Shown piece after piece: positions 1 through 8,623 of a stretch of DNA of 38,879 bases (position 1 is its first letter; every line of letters begins with the position of its first letter). This DNA comes from Ruminococcus sp. CAG:488 (GTDB lineage Bacteria; Bacillota; Clostridia; Oscillospirales; Acutalibacteraceae). A program made the translations under genes and the position numbers. The stretch lies in the NCBI GenBank assembly GCA_000434055.1, contig HF999635.1, positions 1-38,879 on the forward strand. Direction: 5' to 3'. The notes below the pieces were generated by a model that saw only the letters and a list, made by a program, of their open reading frames with translations, was not told where the DNA came from and made no database searches.

Positions 1-219
1 ATACGGCTTGGAGCCTGTACCGACCACCGGATTGAGATAAATCGCCTCCGGTACATAGAACTTTACAGTCGGTTCAACGGTGTTGACCAACTTCTTGACA
101 TCGACAACGGCCTTTGACTTCGGGAGCAAAATGCTCGGGTCAAAGATAAAAAATGTCGTTGCCATAAGCACAAAAACCAACAAAAAGCTCAATGCTTTTC
201 TGCCGAATTTTTTCAACAT
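1..219 (-). CDS. N-terminus of a secreted protein, cut by the window edge
   Basis: Only the first 73 codons are in the window; the rest lies to the left of base 1. The ATG at 217-219 (minus) follows a good GGAGG ribosome-binding site. The peptide starts MLKKFGRKALSFLLVFVLMA and continues with a hydrophobic stretch to about residue 27, a typical Sec signal peptide or signal anchor, followed by Pro-Ser-Lys and a Val/Lys-rich start of the mature chain. The visible mature part (around FYVPEAIYLNP, residues 53-63) looks like an extracytoplasmic domain, but I do not recognise the family. It lies downstream of the polysaccharide genes on the same strand, beyond a terminator and with its own promoter at 334-362, so it is probably a separate transcript. 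Function unknown. Confidence 0.75.
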   Translation of the reverse strand, partial: MLKKFGRKALSFLLVFVLMATTFFIFDPSILLPKSKAVVDVKKLVNTVEPTVKFYVPEAIYLNPVVGTGSKPY

Positions 220-333
220 TTTTTATTACCTCCAATTTAAAATATTCTTAAAATTTTGTGTAATTAAAATATAATTAGTTAAATTTAGATAAAATTCACC
301 AACATAATAAAAAAATTATTTATTATTAGTTAA

Positions 334-362
334 ATATTATCACAAAAATTATTATTATTCAA
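334..362 (-). promoter_or_regulatory. Sigma-A-type promoter for the partial secreted-protein gene
   Basis: On the minus strand, TTGAAT (357-362) and TAATAT (334-339) are separated by 17 bases. The -10 is preceded by TGA, an extended -10 arrangement. It lies about 115 bases upstream of the ATG at 219. The rest of 220-548 is very AT-rich and I see no gene in it. Confidence 0.55.
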
Positions 363-548
363 GCATTAAATTCATTTTTGTAATATTTTTGGAGGAAACG
401 TCAATATCGCTGATATAATAATTACCTTTTTACTAAATATAAACAAATAAAATATTTAAGCAGTTTAAAAACATTTTCAGTGCATTTTTACCGTTATTTT
501 TTAAATTGCGTTTTAGCATCCTATTATTTTAAAAATGCTCTTAAATGC

Positions 549-575
549 AAAAAAATACAGCCTATAAAGACTGTA
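549..575 (-). terminator. Intrinsic terminator after the BY-kinase-like gene
   Basis: On the minus strand a 7-bp stem TACAGTC/GGCTGTA (one G-U pair) with a 6-base loop is followed by seven T. It lies about 23 bases beyond the stop codon at 598. Confidence 0.75.
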
Positions 576-597
576 CTTTTAATATATTCAATAATTT

Positions 598-1311
598 TTA
601 TCTCAATGAGATTTTAAAATTTTTCAAATTCAAAAACGGTGATCTGTCCGGCTTAATAAAATTCAAAGCCACGCCGCATACATTTCCTCCCGAGCGCTTT
701 ACGGAGTCTAACGATTCAGCAAGGTCGGCGGAATCCGTTTCGCCCGATCTTGCAACAAGAACAACTCCGTCGGCAAGAGTTGAAATTATCTGCGCATCTG
801 CGTAGTCGTTCAAAGACGGCGTATCAATGATAATATAATCAAAACGGTTGGAACATTCCTTAACAAAACCGGACATTTTTTCGCTTGAAAGAAGCTCCGA
901 CGGATTCGGCGGAAGCGTTCCCGTGAAAACAATCGACAGAGGAAGCTCTTTTACCGAAAAAACCTCAAGGGGCTTTATCTCGGCGAGAAAATCGGAAAGA
1001 CCCGTTAGGGTTCTGTTCTTCCATATACGTCTTTGAGACGAGCTTCGCATATCGGCGTCAAGAAGAAGCGTTTTCTTGCCGATCATGGCAAAGCTTATGG
1101 CGATATTGGCTGCGGTAATGCTTTTACCCTCGCCTTGATTGGCTCCTGTTACGGCAAAAACCTTGCAATTTCGTGTTCCGTCAGCCGTCATGCAAAACAT
1201 CAGATTAGTTCTCAGTTTTACATAGGCTTCCTTTATTTCCGCCGGCGAGCGCAAATTAAGGAGAAAGTTCCCGTCCTGAGAACTCTGCTTATCATGCTTC
1301 TGCTTCATCAT
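598..1311 (-). CDS. CpsD/CapB-family polysaccharide ATPase (BY-kinase-like) without a tyrosine tail
   Basis: Cytoplasmic P-loop ATPase of the bacterial tyrosine kinase family that works with a Wzz-type membrane partner to control exopolysaccharide or capsule export. Visible motifs: Walker A TGANQGEGKS (residues about 55-64), Walker A' LLLDADMR (82-89), the family signature PPNPSELL (about 134-141) and Walker B IIIDTP (160-165). I start it at the ATG at 1309-1311 because GGGGGAG lies 9 bases upstream; an in-frame ATG at 1327-1329 has no such site. It overlaps the end of the Wzz-like gene by 20 bases, so the two are co-translated. The C-terminus (FLNLKNFKISLR) has none of the tyrosines that BY-kinases normally autophosphorylate, so it may act as an ATPase or co-polymerase partner rather than a self-phosphorylating kinase. 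Confidence 0.88.
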   Translation of the reverse strand: MMKQKHDKQSSQDGNFLLNLRSPAEIKEAYVKLRTNLMFCMTADGTRNCKVFAVTGANQGEGKSITAANIAISFAMIGKKTLLLDADMRSSSQRRIWKNRTLTGLSDFLAEIKPLEVFSVKELPLSIVFTGTLPPNPSELLSSEKMSGFVKECSNRFDYIIIDTPSLNDYADAQIISTLADGVVLVARSGETDSADLAESLDSVKRSGGNVCGVALNFIKPDRSPFLNLKNFKISLR

Positions 1312-2071
1312 AGCTGACCACTCCCCCATCTTTTAACGTCCAAGGCTTATTGTTTGTCGAATTTTTTATTTCCGGAATCATGCCGAGAACCGGAAGTCCG
1401 ACCGATTTATCAACATCATAAGAATTTCTAACGGTCGTATCGGAAACTACTCTGAGACAGATAATTCCGAATGCGAGTAGCATTCCGACAAGAAAACCGA
1501 GCATTGTATCATAAAGCGTTCTCGGTGAGGATTTCTTATTCGGCATTTCGGGCTGGTCAAGAACCTCGATATTACCAACCTTTGCAATACGAATAACCTC
1601 TTTAGGCGCAATTCTCGAAAAGGAATCCGCAATCTGATATGACAAATCGCGGCTGTCGGTCAAAACCTTAACTTCAATAACCTGAGTGTCGCTAACACCG
1701 TTAACGCGAATATTGTTTCTGAGGGCTGTTCTTTCATGGCCGTTGATATCGTCAAGGTCGTTAATTACAGTATCCACAACCGCATTGCTTCCGAGAATTT
1801 TAGCGTAGGTTGTCGCAAGATTCTTCGCCGCCTGCATATCACTGCTGTTGACCGACCCGGATTCACTCGCCGATGTATTATAAACATAGAAGCTTGTGCG
1901 AACCTCATAGGTAGGGCTGACAAAAATCGTAACGATCAAAAAAACAAGTATCGCAACCGCCAAGCCGGAAATAAGAATATAGTGCAGATTTCTGATTGCC
2001 ATGTTGATAATGCTGAAAGCAGCAACATCACTCGACTTTTCCTGCACTTTCATGTTTTTATTTTCACTCAT
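1292..2071 (-). CDS. Wzz/CapA-type polysaccharide chain-length determinant
   Basis: Membrane adaptor of the polysaccharide co-polymerase family, the usual partner and activator of the cytoplasmic CpsD ATPase encoded next. 259 residues. It has two membrane segments, about 31-50 and 188-207, with the family's proline-rich motif before the second (PEMPNKKSSPR, 174-184). Between them is an extracytoplasmic domain of about 135 residues. The cytoplasmic tail contains LPVLGMIPE (226-234), the linker that in fused proteins leads into the kinase domain. An AGAGGA-like site lies upstream of the ATG, and a promoter is visible at 2167-2195. No polymerase, flippase or initiating transferase is in the window, so the rest of the cluster, if any, must be elsewhere. 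Confidence 0.88.
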   Translation of the reverse strand: MSENKNMKVQEKSSDVAAFSIINMAIRNLHYILISGLAVAILVFLIVTIFVSPTYEVRTSFYVYNTSASESGSVNSSDMQAAKNLATTYAKILGSNAVVDTVINDLDDINGHERTALRNNIRVNGVSDTQVIEVKVLTDSRDLSYQIADSFSRIAPKEVIRIAKVGNIEVLDQPEMPNKKSSPRTLYDTMLGFLVGMLLAFGIICLRVVSDTTVRNSYDVDKSVGLPVLGMIPEIKNSTNNKPWTLKDGGVVSYDEAEA

Positions 2072-2166
2072 AGTACCGCTTTTTTCCTCTCAATTAAATT
2101 ATTCCTTATATTAGAAATCAGAAATAACGTTATTTTTTCAACATTTATTCATTCTTATAGCAATTT

Positions 2167-2195
2167 ATATTATCATATATTTCCCGAAAATGCAA
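2167..2195 (-). promoter_or_regulatory. Promoter for the Wzz/CpsD pair
   Basis: Minus strand TTGCAT (2190-2195), a 17-base spacer ending in TGA, then TAATAT (2167-2172). The transcript would start about 90 bases before the ATG at 2071. Nothing else is evident in the 323-base divergent gap 2072-2394 apart from the opposing promoter at 2323-2351. Confidence 0.6.
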
Positions 2196-2322
2196 CAAAA
2201 ACATTTATATTTTGCATTATCTTATTGAAAAGCCGTGCATAAGATGTAGTATAGGACGTTTAACAGCCACCATATATTTATTAAAATTAAGAAAAAATTC
2301 ATTTTTTAATGTAATAAAAATA

Positions 2323-2351
2323 TTGAAAGTAGATGAATGATGATGTATAAT
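2323..2351 (+). promoter_or_regulatory. Promoter of the cysteine desulfurase to dockerin-protein operon
   Basis: TTGAAA (2323-2328), a 17-base spacer and a perfect TATAAT (2346-2351), about 44 bases upstream of the first ATG. No other strong promoter was seen in the short gaps of the operon down to 10624. Confidence 0.65.
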
Positions 2352-2394
2352 ATAAAAGTTAAAAATGGTTTAATGTTGCCCGGAGGTATGGACT

Positions 2395-3528
2395 ATGGAA
2401 GCTTATTTGGATAACAGCGCAACGACGCAGCCCTGCAAAGAGGCAGTCGATAAAATGAACTATGCGCTGAAAACCTGTTGGGGCAATCCTTCGTCGCTCC
2501 ATGCCAAAGGTATAGCCGCATCCGAGCTTATCGAGGATTCAAGGAGGAATGTAGCAAAAGCGCTCTCCTGCGAATCAAGCGAGATATATTTTACTTCCGG
2601 CGGAACCGAAAGCAACAATATTGCCGTTTTCGGTGCGGCAAATGCGCAAAAAAGACGTGGCAGCCGTATAATTACAACCTCAATTGAACATTCAAGCATT
2701 GAGGAAAGCGTCAAGGCTCTTGAAAATCAGGGCTATGACGTTGTTCGGCTGCGTGTAAACGAAAGAGGCGTAATTGACGAAAGACAGCTTTATGCCGCAA
2801 CCAATCCCTCCGTTGTGCTTATCAGTATGATGTATGTCAACAACGAAATCGGTTCGATTCAGCCTGTCGAATTTGCAAAACGCGCAGTAACTCACTCGGG
2901 CGCAAATGCTCTTGTTCACTGCGATGCGGTTCAGGCATTCGGCAAGGTTCAGCTAAAGCCATATAACATGGGCGTTGACCTTATGTCCATAAGCTCTCAC
3001 AAAATACACGGTCCCAAGGGTGCCGGAGCGCTCTTTGTTAAGAAAGGCACAAGACTTGTTCAACACACCTACGGAGGATTGCAGGAAAGCAAGATCCGCC
3101 CGGGCACAGAGCCCGTTCCGGCAATTGCCGGCTTCGGTGCGGCAGCGGCGGCTATTCCCGACTGCAAGCAGAGCCTCAAATATGCAACCGAACTGAGAGA
3201 TTATATGGTTTCACGGCTCAGAGCAATTGAGGGAGTCAGAATCAATTCGCCTGAGAATGCCCTGCCCTATATAACGAATATTTCTGTTGAAGGTATCCCG
3301 TCCGAGGTCATGCTCAACTATCTTTCCGGAATGGGTATTTATATTTCGAGCGGCTCGGCTTGCTCAAAGGGACACAAGAGCCGAGTTCTGAAAGCCATGA
3401 ACCTGAGCGAGGACGTTATAAGCACGGCGTTGAGGATCAGCACCTCCGTTTTCACGACCAAGGAGGAAATCGACATGCTGATCGGCGGAATTTCATCGGC
3501 ACGCCAAACAATGAGAAGAATGAAGTAA
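2395..3528 (+). CDS. Cysteine desulfurase (NifS/IscS family), ThiI partner
   Basis: PLP enzyme that removes sulfur from cysteine, leaving alanine and a protein-bound persulfide. 377 residues. Features include the TGGTESNN-like cofactor loop (SGGTESNN, 68-75), His99, Asp177 in HCDAVQ, the PLP lysine Lys203 in SSHKIHGPKG, and the active-site Cys323 in SSGSACSKGH. GGAGG lies 8 bases before the ATG. It directly precedes thiI (40-base gap), the arrangement of Bacillus nifZ-thiI, where this enzyme hands sulfur to ThiI for 4-thiouridine in tRNA. The pairing, rather than any Fe-S scaffold gene (none is nearby), suggests tRNA thiolation as the main job. It is also the first gene of an operon that continues into sortase genes. 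Confidence 0.93.
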   Translation: MEAYLDNSATTQPCKEAVDKMNYALKTCWGNPSSLHAKGIAASELIEDSRRNVAKALSCESSEIYFTSGGTESNNIAVFGAANAQKRRGSRIITTSIEHSSIEESVKALENQGYDVVRLRVNERGVIDERQLYAATNPSVVLISMMYVNNEIGSIQPVEFAKRAVTHSGANALVHCDAVQAFGKVQLKPYNMGVDLMSISSHKIHGPKGAGALFVKKGTRLVQHTYGGLQESKIRPGTEPVPAIAGFGAAAAAIPDCKQSLKYATELRDYMVSRLRAIEGVRINSPENALPYITNISVEGIPSEVMLNYLSGMGIYISSGSACSKGHKSRVLKAMNLSEDVISTALRISTSVFTTKEEIDMLIGGISSARQTMRRMK

Positions 3529-3568
3529 AGCGGCCGAAACGGTTGCCTAAAGCTATGAGGTATTTTAA

Positions 3569-4747
3569 ATGAAAGAAATAATTCTGCTGAAAAACGGTGA
3601 GCTTGCCCTCAAGGGTCTCAACCGTCACACATTTGAAAATCAGCTTATTAAAAATATGAAGTTCAGACTTCACGATCTCGGAAAAATAAGATATGTTTCA
3701 TCCCAGTCAACGATAACCGTTGAGCCTATCGACGAGGATGTCGATTTGGACGAGGCATTCAGAAGGATCAGGATGATATTCGGAATTGCGGGAATTTCTC
3801 GCTGTGCCGCAGTCGAAAAGGATATGGACGTTATAATTCCCGCCGCCTGCGAATACCTTAAAGACGACCTGATTTTTGCAAAGACCTTCAAAGTCAACGC
3901 AAAACGTTCCGATAAAAAATTTCCGCTCAACTCCCCTGCTATATGTATGACGGTTGGCGAAAAAATTCTTGACGCATTTCCGCATCTCACCGTTGACGTT
4001 CACAACCCCGATATCATAGTCAACGTTGAGATAAGAGATAATTACGCATTTATTCACGGCAATCAGGTCAAGGGCGCAGGCGGTATGCCCGTCGGCACCG
4101 CAGGACAAGCCGCAATCCTCATCTCGGGCGGAATCGACAGTCCCGTTGCGGCATGGATGATGTCAAGGCGAGGACTCAGCCTTTGCGGCGTACACTTCGC
4201 CTCCCCTCCGTACACCTCACAGCGTGCGGAAATGAAGGTCTGCTCGCTTCTTAAACAGGTTGCGAAATACAGCGGTGAAATTCCGCTTAACATTGTTCCT
4301 TTTACACATATTCAGGAGGAAATCAAGGATAAGTGCCCCGAGGAGCTTTTCACGATCATCATGCGAAGATTTATGATGAGATGCAGTGAAAAAATCGCAA
4401 AGAAAAACGGCTGCGGAGCGCTTATCACAGGCGAAAGCGTAGGCCAAGTCGCAAGTCAGACAATGCAGGCGATAGGCTGTACCGAAGCCGTGGTTGAGGA
4501 TCTCCCGGTTTTCCGTCCCCTTATCGGAATGGATAAGGATGAGGTTATTGAAAGGGCAAGATATATCGGCACATTTGAAACCTCCATTCTTCCCTATGAA
4601 GACTGCTGCACGGTTTTCACGCCGAAGCACCCGAGGACACGTCCGCATCTCAAGCAGGTTGAGGAAGCGGAAGCCGTTCTTGATGTTGAAGCCCTTGTGA
4701 AAGAAGCAATCAACAATATTAAATTTGTAAGAATAACAGGTGAGTAA
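3569..4747 (+). CDS. thiI: tRNA 4-thiouridine synthase ThiI, short form without rhodanese domain
   Basis: Uses ATP to adenylate U8 of tRNA and inserts sulfur from the partner desulfurase. Domain order: N-terminal ferredoxin-like domain (1-60), THUMP domain (about 60-166), PP-loop pyrophosphatase domain with SGGIDSP at 186-192. At 392 residues it ends after the PP-loop domain. The C-terminal rhodanese domain of the enterobacterial enzyme, with its sulfur-relay cysteine, is absent, as in Bacillus and most Firmicutes. This fits direct sulfur transfer from the desulfurase upstream. Its stop codon overlaps the start of cinA by 8 bases, indicating coupled translation. Confidence 0.95.
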   Translation: MKEIILLKNGELALKGLNRHTFENQLIKNMKFRLHDLGKIRYVSSQSTITVEPIDEDVDLDEAFRRIRMIFGIAGISRCAAVEKDMDVIIPAACEYLKDDLIFAKTFKVNAKRSDKKFPLNSPAICMTVGEKILDAFPHLTVDVHNPDIIVNVEIRDNYAFIHGNQVKGAGGMPVGTAGQAAILISGGIDSPVAAWMMSRRGLSLCGVHFASPPYTSQRAEMKVCSLLKQVAKYSGEIPLNIVPFTHIQEEIKDKCPEELFTIIMRRFMMRCSEKIAKKNGCGALITGESVGQVASQTMQAIGCTEAVVEDLPVFRPLIGMDKDEVIERARYIGTFETSILPYEDCCTVFTPKHPRTRPHLKQVEEAEAVLDVEALVKEAINNIKFVRITGE

Positions 4748-5990
4748 ATTGGCAGTTTGCGAACTTATCAGCGTAGGAACCGAAATACTTTTGGGTGATA
4801 TACTTAATACCGATGCGCAGTTTTTAAGCATTGAGCTTGCGAAGCTCGGTATAAGCGTTATTCATCAAAGCACGGTCGGCGACAACAGAGAAAGGCTGCT
4901 CGCCCAGCTCAAAGAAGCGGCTGAAAGAAGCGATATTATTATTCTTTCGGGCGGTCTCGGACCAACTCCAGACGATTTAACAAAAGAGGTATGCTGTGAA
5001 TTTTTCGGCAAAAAAATGTTTTTGCACGAGCCGACAGTTGAGAAAATAAAGACCTATTTCAGCACCAAGGGCATGAAAATGGCACAGAACAACCTCAAGC
5101 AGGCCATGCTTCCGAAGGACTGTGTGATTTTTCCTAACGATAACGGAACCGCACCCGGCATGGCGATTGAAAAGGACGGCGTTCATATTCTTGTTCTTCC
5201 CGGTCCTCCGAGAGAGCTTAAGCCGATGTTCCGGAATTGTGCCGTACCCTATCTTATGCAGTTTTCCGACCGAATTATCGTCTCTCATAATATTCGAACC
5301 TTTGGTATCGGCGAATCCTTAATGGCAGAAAGGGTCAACGACCTTTTTGACGCCGAGAATCCGACTGTGGCGCCGTATGCCAAGGACGGCGAAGCATTGC
5401 TGAGAGTCACGGCGATGGCAAGGACAAAAGAAGAAGCCGAAAATCTCTGCAAGCCTGTTATAAATGAGATAAAAAACAGACTTGACGGCTTTGTTTACGG
5501 CGTGGACTACACCTGTATCGAAGAAGCCGTTATTGAAAAGCTGAAAGAAAAACACATGAAGGTCGCAACTGCGGAATCCTGCACCGGAGGACTTATAGCA
5601 AAGCGTATTACAGACGTTCCCGGAGCCTCGGAGGTTTTTGACTGCGGAATTATTTCTTATGCAAACGAAATAAAGCACCGTGTTCTCGGCGTCAGCGAGG
5701 ACGACCTTAATAAATACGGTGCGGTCAGCGAGCCTGTTGCAAGACAAATGGCACAGGGTGCGCTGAAGGTCAGCGGAGCGGATATAGCAGTTTCTGTAAC
5801 AGGCATAGCAGGTCCCGACAGCGACTCGACAAATAAACCCGTCGGACTGGTTTATATCGGACTTGCGGACAGGGATAACGTTTGGGTCAGGGAGCTGAGA
5901 ACCTCTCGCAAGGATAGAAGCTATAACAGATACGTCAGCGCTTCCAATGCGCTCAATATGATAAGACTTTATATCGACAACAAACTTTGA
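4740..5990 (+). CDS. cinA: CinA: MoaB-like domain plus NMN deamidase (PncC) domain
   Basis: Two-domain protein of pyridine nucleotide repair. The N-terminal molybdopterin-binding-like domain (VGTEILLGDILNTDAQFLS near residue 12, SGGLGPTPDD further on) corresponds to the ADP-ribose pyrophosphatase part. The C-terminal PncC domain, from about residue 258, has TAESCTGG (about 276) and SVTGIAGPDS and hydrolyses nicotinamide mononucleotide to the acid form. 416 residues, normal length. The start is uncertain: GTG at 4740 overlaps thiI, while TTG at 4749 has AGGTGAG four bases upstream and gives an N-terminus nearer the family norm. Despite the historical name (competence-inducible), no competence gene is nearby. 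Confidence 0.93.
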   Translation: MSKLAVCELISVGTEILLGDILNTDAQFLSIELAKLGISVIHQSTVGDNRERLLAQLKEAAERSDIIILSGGLGPTPDDLTKEVCCEFFGKKMFLHEPTVEKIKTYFSTKGMKMAQNNLKQAMLPKDCVIFPNDNGTAPGMAIEKDGVHILVLPGPPRELKPMFRNCAVPYLMQFSDRIIVSHNIRTFGIGESLMAERVNDLFDAENPTVAPYAKDGEALLRVTAMARTKEEAENLCKPVINEIKNRLDGFVYGVDYTCIEEAVIEKLKEKHMKVATAESCTGGLIAKRITDVPGASEVFDCGIISYANEIKHRVLGVSEDDLNKYGAVSEPVARQMAQGALKVSGADIAVSVTGIAGPDSDSTNKPVGLVYIGLADRDNVWVRELRTSRKDRSYNRYVSASNALNMIRLYIDNKL

Positions 5991-6001
5991 GGATGAGTAA
6001 A

Positions 6002-7132
6002 ATGGCTGAAAATAATGATAAGAAAAAGTATAATACGGGCTACGGCGGAAATATTTTTGACTCGTTCCCCGACTTTGACTCGCTTGAAACTATAACAAAG
6101 AAGCCTGTTGAAAAGAAACCAACCGACACCCAGACAAAGCCCGAGCCGAAAAATGAAACAAAAACCGAAGCAGTTCCTGTTTCAAAGCAAGAAAAGCCTG
6201 CAAATATTAAGGCAAAGAAGAATATTTTCACTCTTCTTTGCGCCGTGCTGATCATTGCAATTGTTTCATCAACGGCTTTGGCGGCGTTCAATATCGCAAC
6301 CGGCGTTTCTACGGGCTCGGCGGCACCGGATAACGACAATGCCGAAAATATTTACACAAAAATGGTTGCGAAATATAATGACGTTGTCTACCCTGCCGGT
6401 ATTCAGCAGAAGCTGACGAGGCTTTATGCACAGAATAAGGAAACGGTCGGATGGCTCTATATTCCGGGCACAAGTATCAATACCCCGATCGTTCAGCACA
6501 AGGATAACGATTTCTATCTGACAAAGAATTTTTACGGCTCATATACAAGATACGGCTGCGTTTATGCCGACTATCAGTGCAAGAGAAATACGCTCAGTAA
6601 AAATACGGTTATCTACGGTCACGATATGAGCTGCGGAACAGCTTTTTATGACCTTAACAGATATGACGATATCGAATGGTATAAGAAAAATCCCGTTATC
6701 CGTTATTGTACCCTGAACGGTAACTACACGTTTTTGATTTACACAGCGTTCCTAACAACAGTAGACTCCAAGGACGACGGAGGATATATGTTTAATTTTA
6801 TTGAGCCGAATATGACCGATTCAAACTTTGCCGGCTTTATTGAGCAGGTTAACCAGCGTGCTCTCTACACAACGGGAGTTGATCTCAAAGCGACGGACAA
6901 AATTATAAATCTTTCGACATGTAATTATACATACACGAATTATATTGGAAAAAAGGTAGATACAAGACTTGTTGTTATCGGCAGACTTCTTCGTTCGGGT
7001 GAAAGTGACGACGTAAACACTTCAAAAGCAAAGGAAAATCCGAACTATAGGAGGCCGCAGGTTTGGTATGACTATAAGGGAACATCCAATCCCTACTCCG
7101 GCTCACGCTCATGGAAGCCGAGCACAAGATAA
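6002..7132 (+). CDS. Class B-type sortase with long cytoplasmic N-terminus
   Basis: Membrane-anchored cysteine transpeptidase that joins surface proteins to peptidoglycan or to each other. From the ATG at 6002 (GAGG 9 bases upstream, overlapping the cinA stop) it has 376 residues. About 70 are a hydrophilic, Lys/Pro/Thr-rich, probably disordered cytoplasmic segment, then one membrane helix (about 74-96) and the sortase barrel. Catalytic residues are visible: His207 in IYGHDM, Cys307 in LSTCNY, Arg322 in DTRLVVIGR. The motifs and long His-Cys spacing fit SrtB-like enzymes. A second sortase lies two genes downstream. No LPXTG-type substrate is recognisable among the neighbours, so its target is unknown. 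Confidence 0.9.
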   Translation: MAENNDKKKYNTGYGGNIFDSFPDFDSLETITKKPVEKKPTDTQTKPEPKNETKTEAVPVSKQEKPANIKAKKNIFTLLCAVLIIAIVSSTALAAFNIATGVSTGSAAPDNDNAENIYTKMVAKYNDVVYPAGIQQKLTRLYAQNKETVGWLYIPGTSINTPIVQHKDNDFYLTKNFYGSYTRYGCVYADYQCKRNTLSKNTVIYGHDMSCGTAFYDLNRYDDIEWYKKNPVIRYCTLNGNYTFLIYTAFLTTVDSKDDGGYMFNFIEPNMTDSNFAGFIEQVNQRALYTTGVDLKATDKIINLSTCNYTYTNYIGKKVDTRLVVIGRLLRSGESDDVNTSKAKENPNYRRPQVWYDYKGTSNPYSGSRSWKPSTR

Positions 7133-7153
7133 ACCGAGAAAGCGGGGATCATT

Positions 7154-7660
7154 TTGCCTGATGAAAATAAAATCGGCGTAAATTCGGACCTTGTTCCGAT
7201 TTTGCCGGATGAAAATGACGATATAACGGAATATTTAACCGACAGCTCCTTTGAATCCTTGAAGAAGCGCTTTGCAGCCGCAGAAGAGGATCAAAGCATA
7301 CGCGATGAGGACTTCAATCCGCTGATTGCCGGTAAAGCGACAAAAAAAGCTGTTGAAGACGGGCTTCGAAGTGCGCCGAGCTTTAAAAAAGATATAATCG
7401 AATCGAATAATCAAATACCCTTGGCTCAAGAGTTCGGATCGGCGGACAGTGAATTTGACAACGATGCGATATCATTCGGAGAAATAGACATTGACCTTGA
7501 TTCCTTTGAAAGTCTCATCGGCAACGGCGACAGAAAAGATATCGACCGAAGCGAGAAATACAACACCAACACACGTGTTATATTCGTTGACGAGGATGCG
7601 GACGACGGTATCAAGCGCAACACCGACACAGAGGTAACAGATGTCTTTTTCCCGGACTGA
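7154..7660 (+). CDS. Acidic hypothetical protein between two sortases
   Basis: I do not recognise this 168-residue protein. It starts with TTG at 7154, six bases after a GCGGGG site, with no competing ATG. There is no signal peptide, membrane helix or cysteine. It is strongly acidic, with runs such as DIDLDSFESLIGNG (residues 110-123) and VDEDADDG (148-155), and looks largely disordered. The 21-base gaps on both sides place it in the sortase operon. A cytoplasmic partner of the long sortase N-termini, or a factor in delivery of sortase substrates, is possible but purely positional inference. Confidence 0.75.
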   Translation: MPDENKIGVNSDLVPILPDENDDITEYLTDSSFESLKKRFAAAEEDQSIRDEDFNPLIAGKATKKAVEDGLRSAPSFKKDIIESNNQIPLAQEFGSADSEFDNDAISFGEIDIDLDSFESLIGNGDRKDIDRSEKYNTNTRVIFVDEDADDGIKRNTDTEVTDVFFPD

Positions 7661-7681
7661 TTGACCTGAGAGGAAAAACAG

Positions 7682-8602
7682 ATGAACAAAAAAGAGATAA
7701 AAAAATCTTTGCTTTCGTTTTTCAGAAAGGCTCTTCTCGGCCTTTCCGTGCTTTGCTTTATTGCGTGCTTTTCATATCTCATTAAATACTATGTAATTGA
7801 GCCGTACAAGAATAAAAACGCACTGGAAACTCCGTCGATAAACGAAAGCGATACACAAACAACCATGATGGCGAACAAATCCAAGCATGTGCTTGCCAAA
7901 TACAAGGATCTTTTAGAAAAGAACAACGATTTTGTCGGAATATTAAAGATTCCTCTCCTTGACGAGAACGATATGAAGGTAGTTCAGGGTGAAGATAACG
8001 AAGAATACCTTTATAAGAATTTCAACGGCGAATATTCCGTTTACGGCACACTTTTTGTCGATTACAGAAACAAGGTCGATAATTTTGACACGAACACGAT
8101 TATTTACGGTCATAAAATGCGTGACGGTCAAATTTTCGGACACTTGAATTACTACAAGGAAATTGAGAATTATAAGGAATACCCGACGGTTAAATTCAAC
8201 ACCGTATACGAGGACGGAACCTGGAAGATTTTTGCCGCATTTATTGCGAATATCTATGATTCGCAGGATAACGGATATACATTCCCCTATCTTACGGTCA
8301 ATTTCCCCTCGGACGAAAAATTCAACGAATTTATTGCCGACGTCAAATCCCGTTCCTATTATACAAACGATGCAGTCGATATAAAACCCGGAGACAAAAT
8401 TCTTACTCTCTCAACCTGCTGCTATGAATTTGAGGACTCACGCTTCGTCGTAATGGCGAGACGTGTCCGCGACGGCGAAAACGAAACCGTTGACGTTTCA
8501 AAGGTCAAAGAAAACAATAATCAAAAATTTCCTCAGGCGTGGTACGATGCAAACGGCATGGACAATCCCTTTGCCGATGCAAAAAAATTCACGCTTGAAT
8601 AA
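7682..8602 (+). CDS. Class B-type sortase, second copy
   Basis: 306-residue membrane-anchored sortase. A short basic N-terminus leads to a single membrane helix (about 17-36), then the catalytic barrel with His144 in IYGHKM, Cys246 in LSTCCYEF and Arg254 in DSRFVVMARR. Like the first copy it ends in a short tail containing PQAWYDANGMDNP (PQVWYDYKGTSNP in the first), a shared C-terminal motif after the last barrel strand. This suggests tandem duplication followed by divergence, with the upstream copy carrying a long cytoplasmic extension. GAGAGG lies just upstream of the ATG. Confidence 0.9.
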   Translation: MNKKEIKKSLLSFFRKALLGLSVLCFIACFSYLIKYYVIEPYKNKNALETPSINESDTQTTMMANKSKHVLAKYKDLLEKNNDFVGILKIPLLDENDMKVVQGEDNEEYLYKNFNGEYSVYGTLFVDYRNKVDNFDTNTIIYGHKMRDGQIFGHLNYYKEIENYKEYPTVKFNTVYEDGTWKIFAAFIANIYDSQDNGYTFPYLTVNFPSDEKFNEFIADVKSRSYYTNDAVDIKPGDKILTLSTCCYEFEDSRFVVMARRVRDGENETVDVSKVKENNNQKFPQAWYDANGMDNPFADAKKFTLE

Positions 8603-8623
8603 CTTATACAGAGGTGCAAAACA

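Noticed and set aside
545..805. Plus-strand frame of 86 codons
   Set aside because: Covers the terminator and the end of the BY-kinase-like gene in antisense; no ribosome site or protein-like composition.
4740..5990. Evidence for a competence locus from cinA
   Set aside because: No competence or recA gene nearby; the protein is a nucleotide-repair enzyme.
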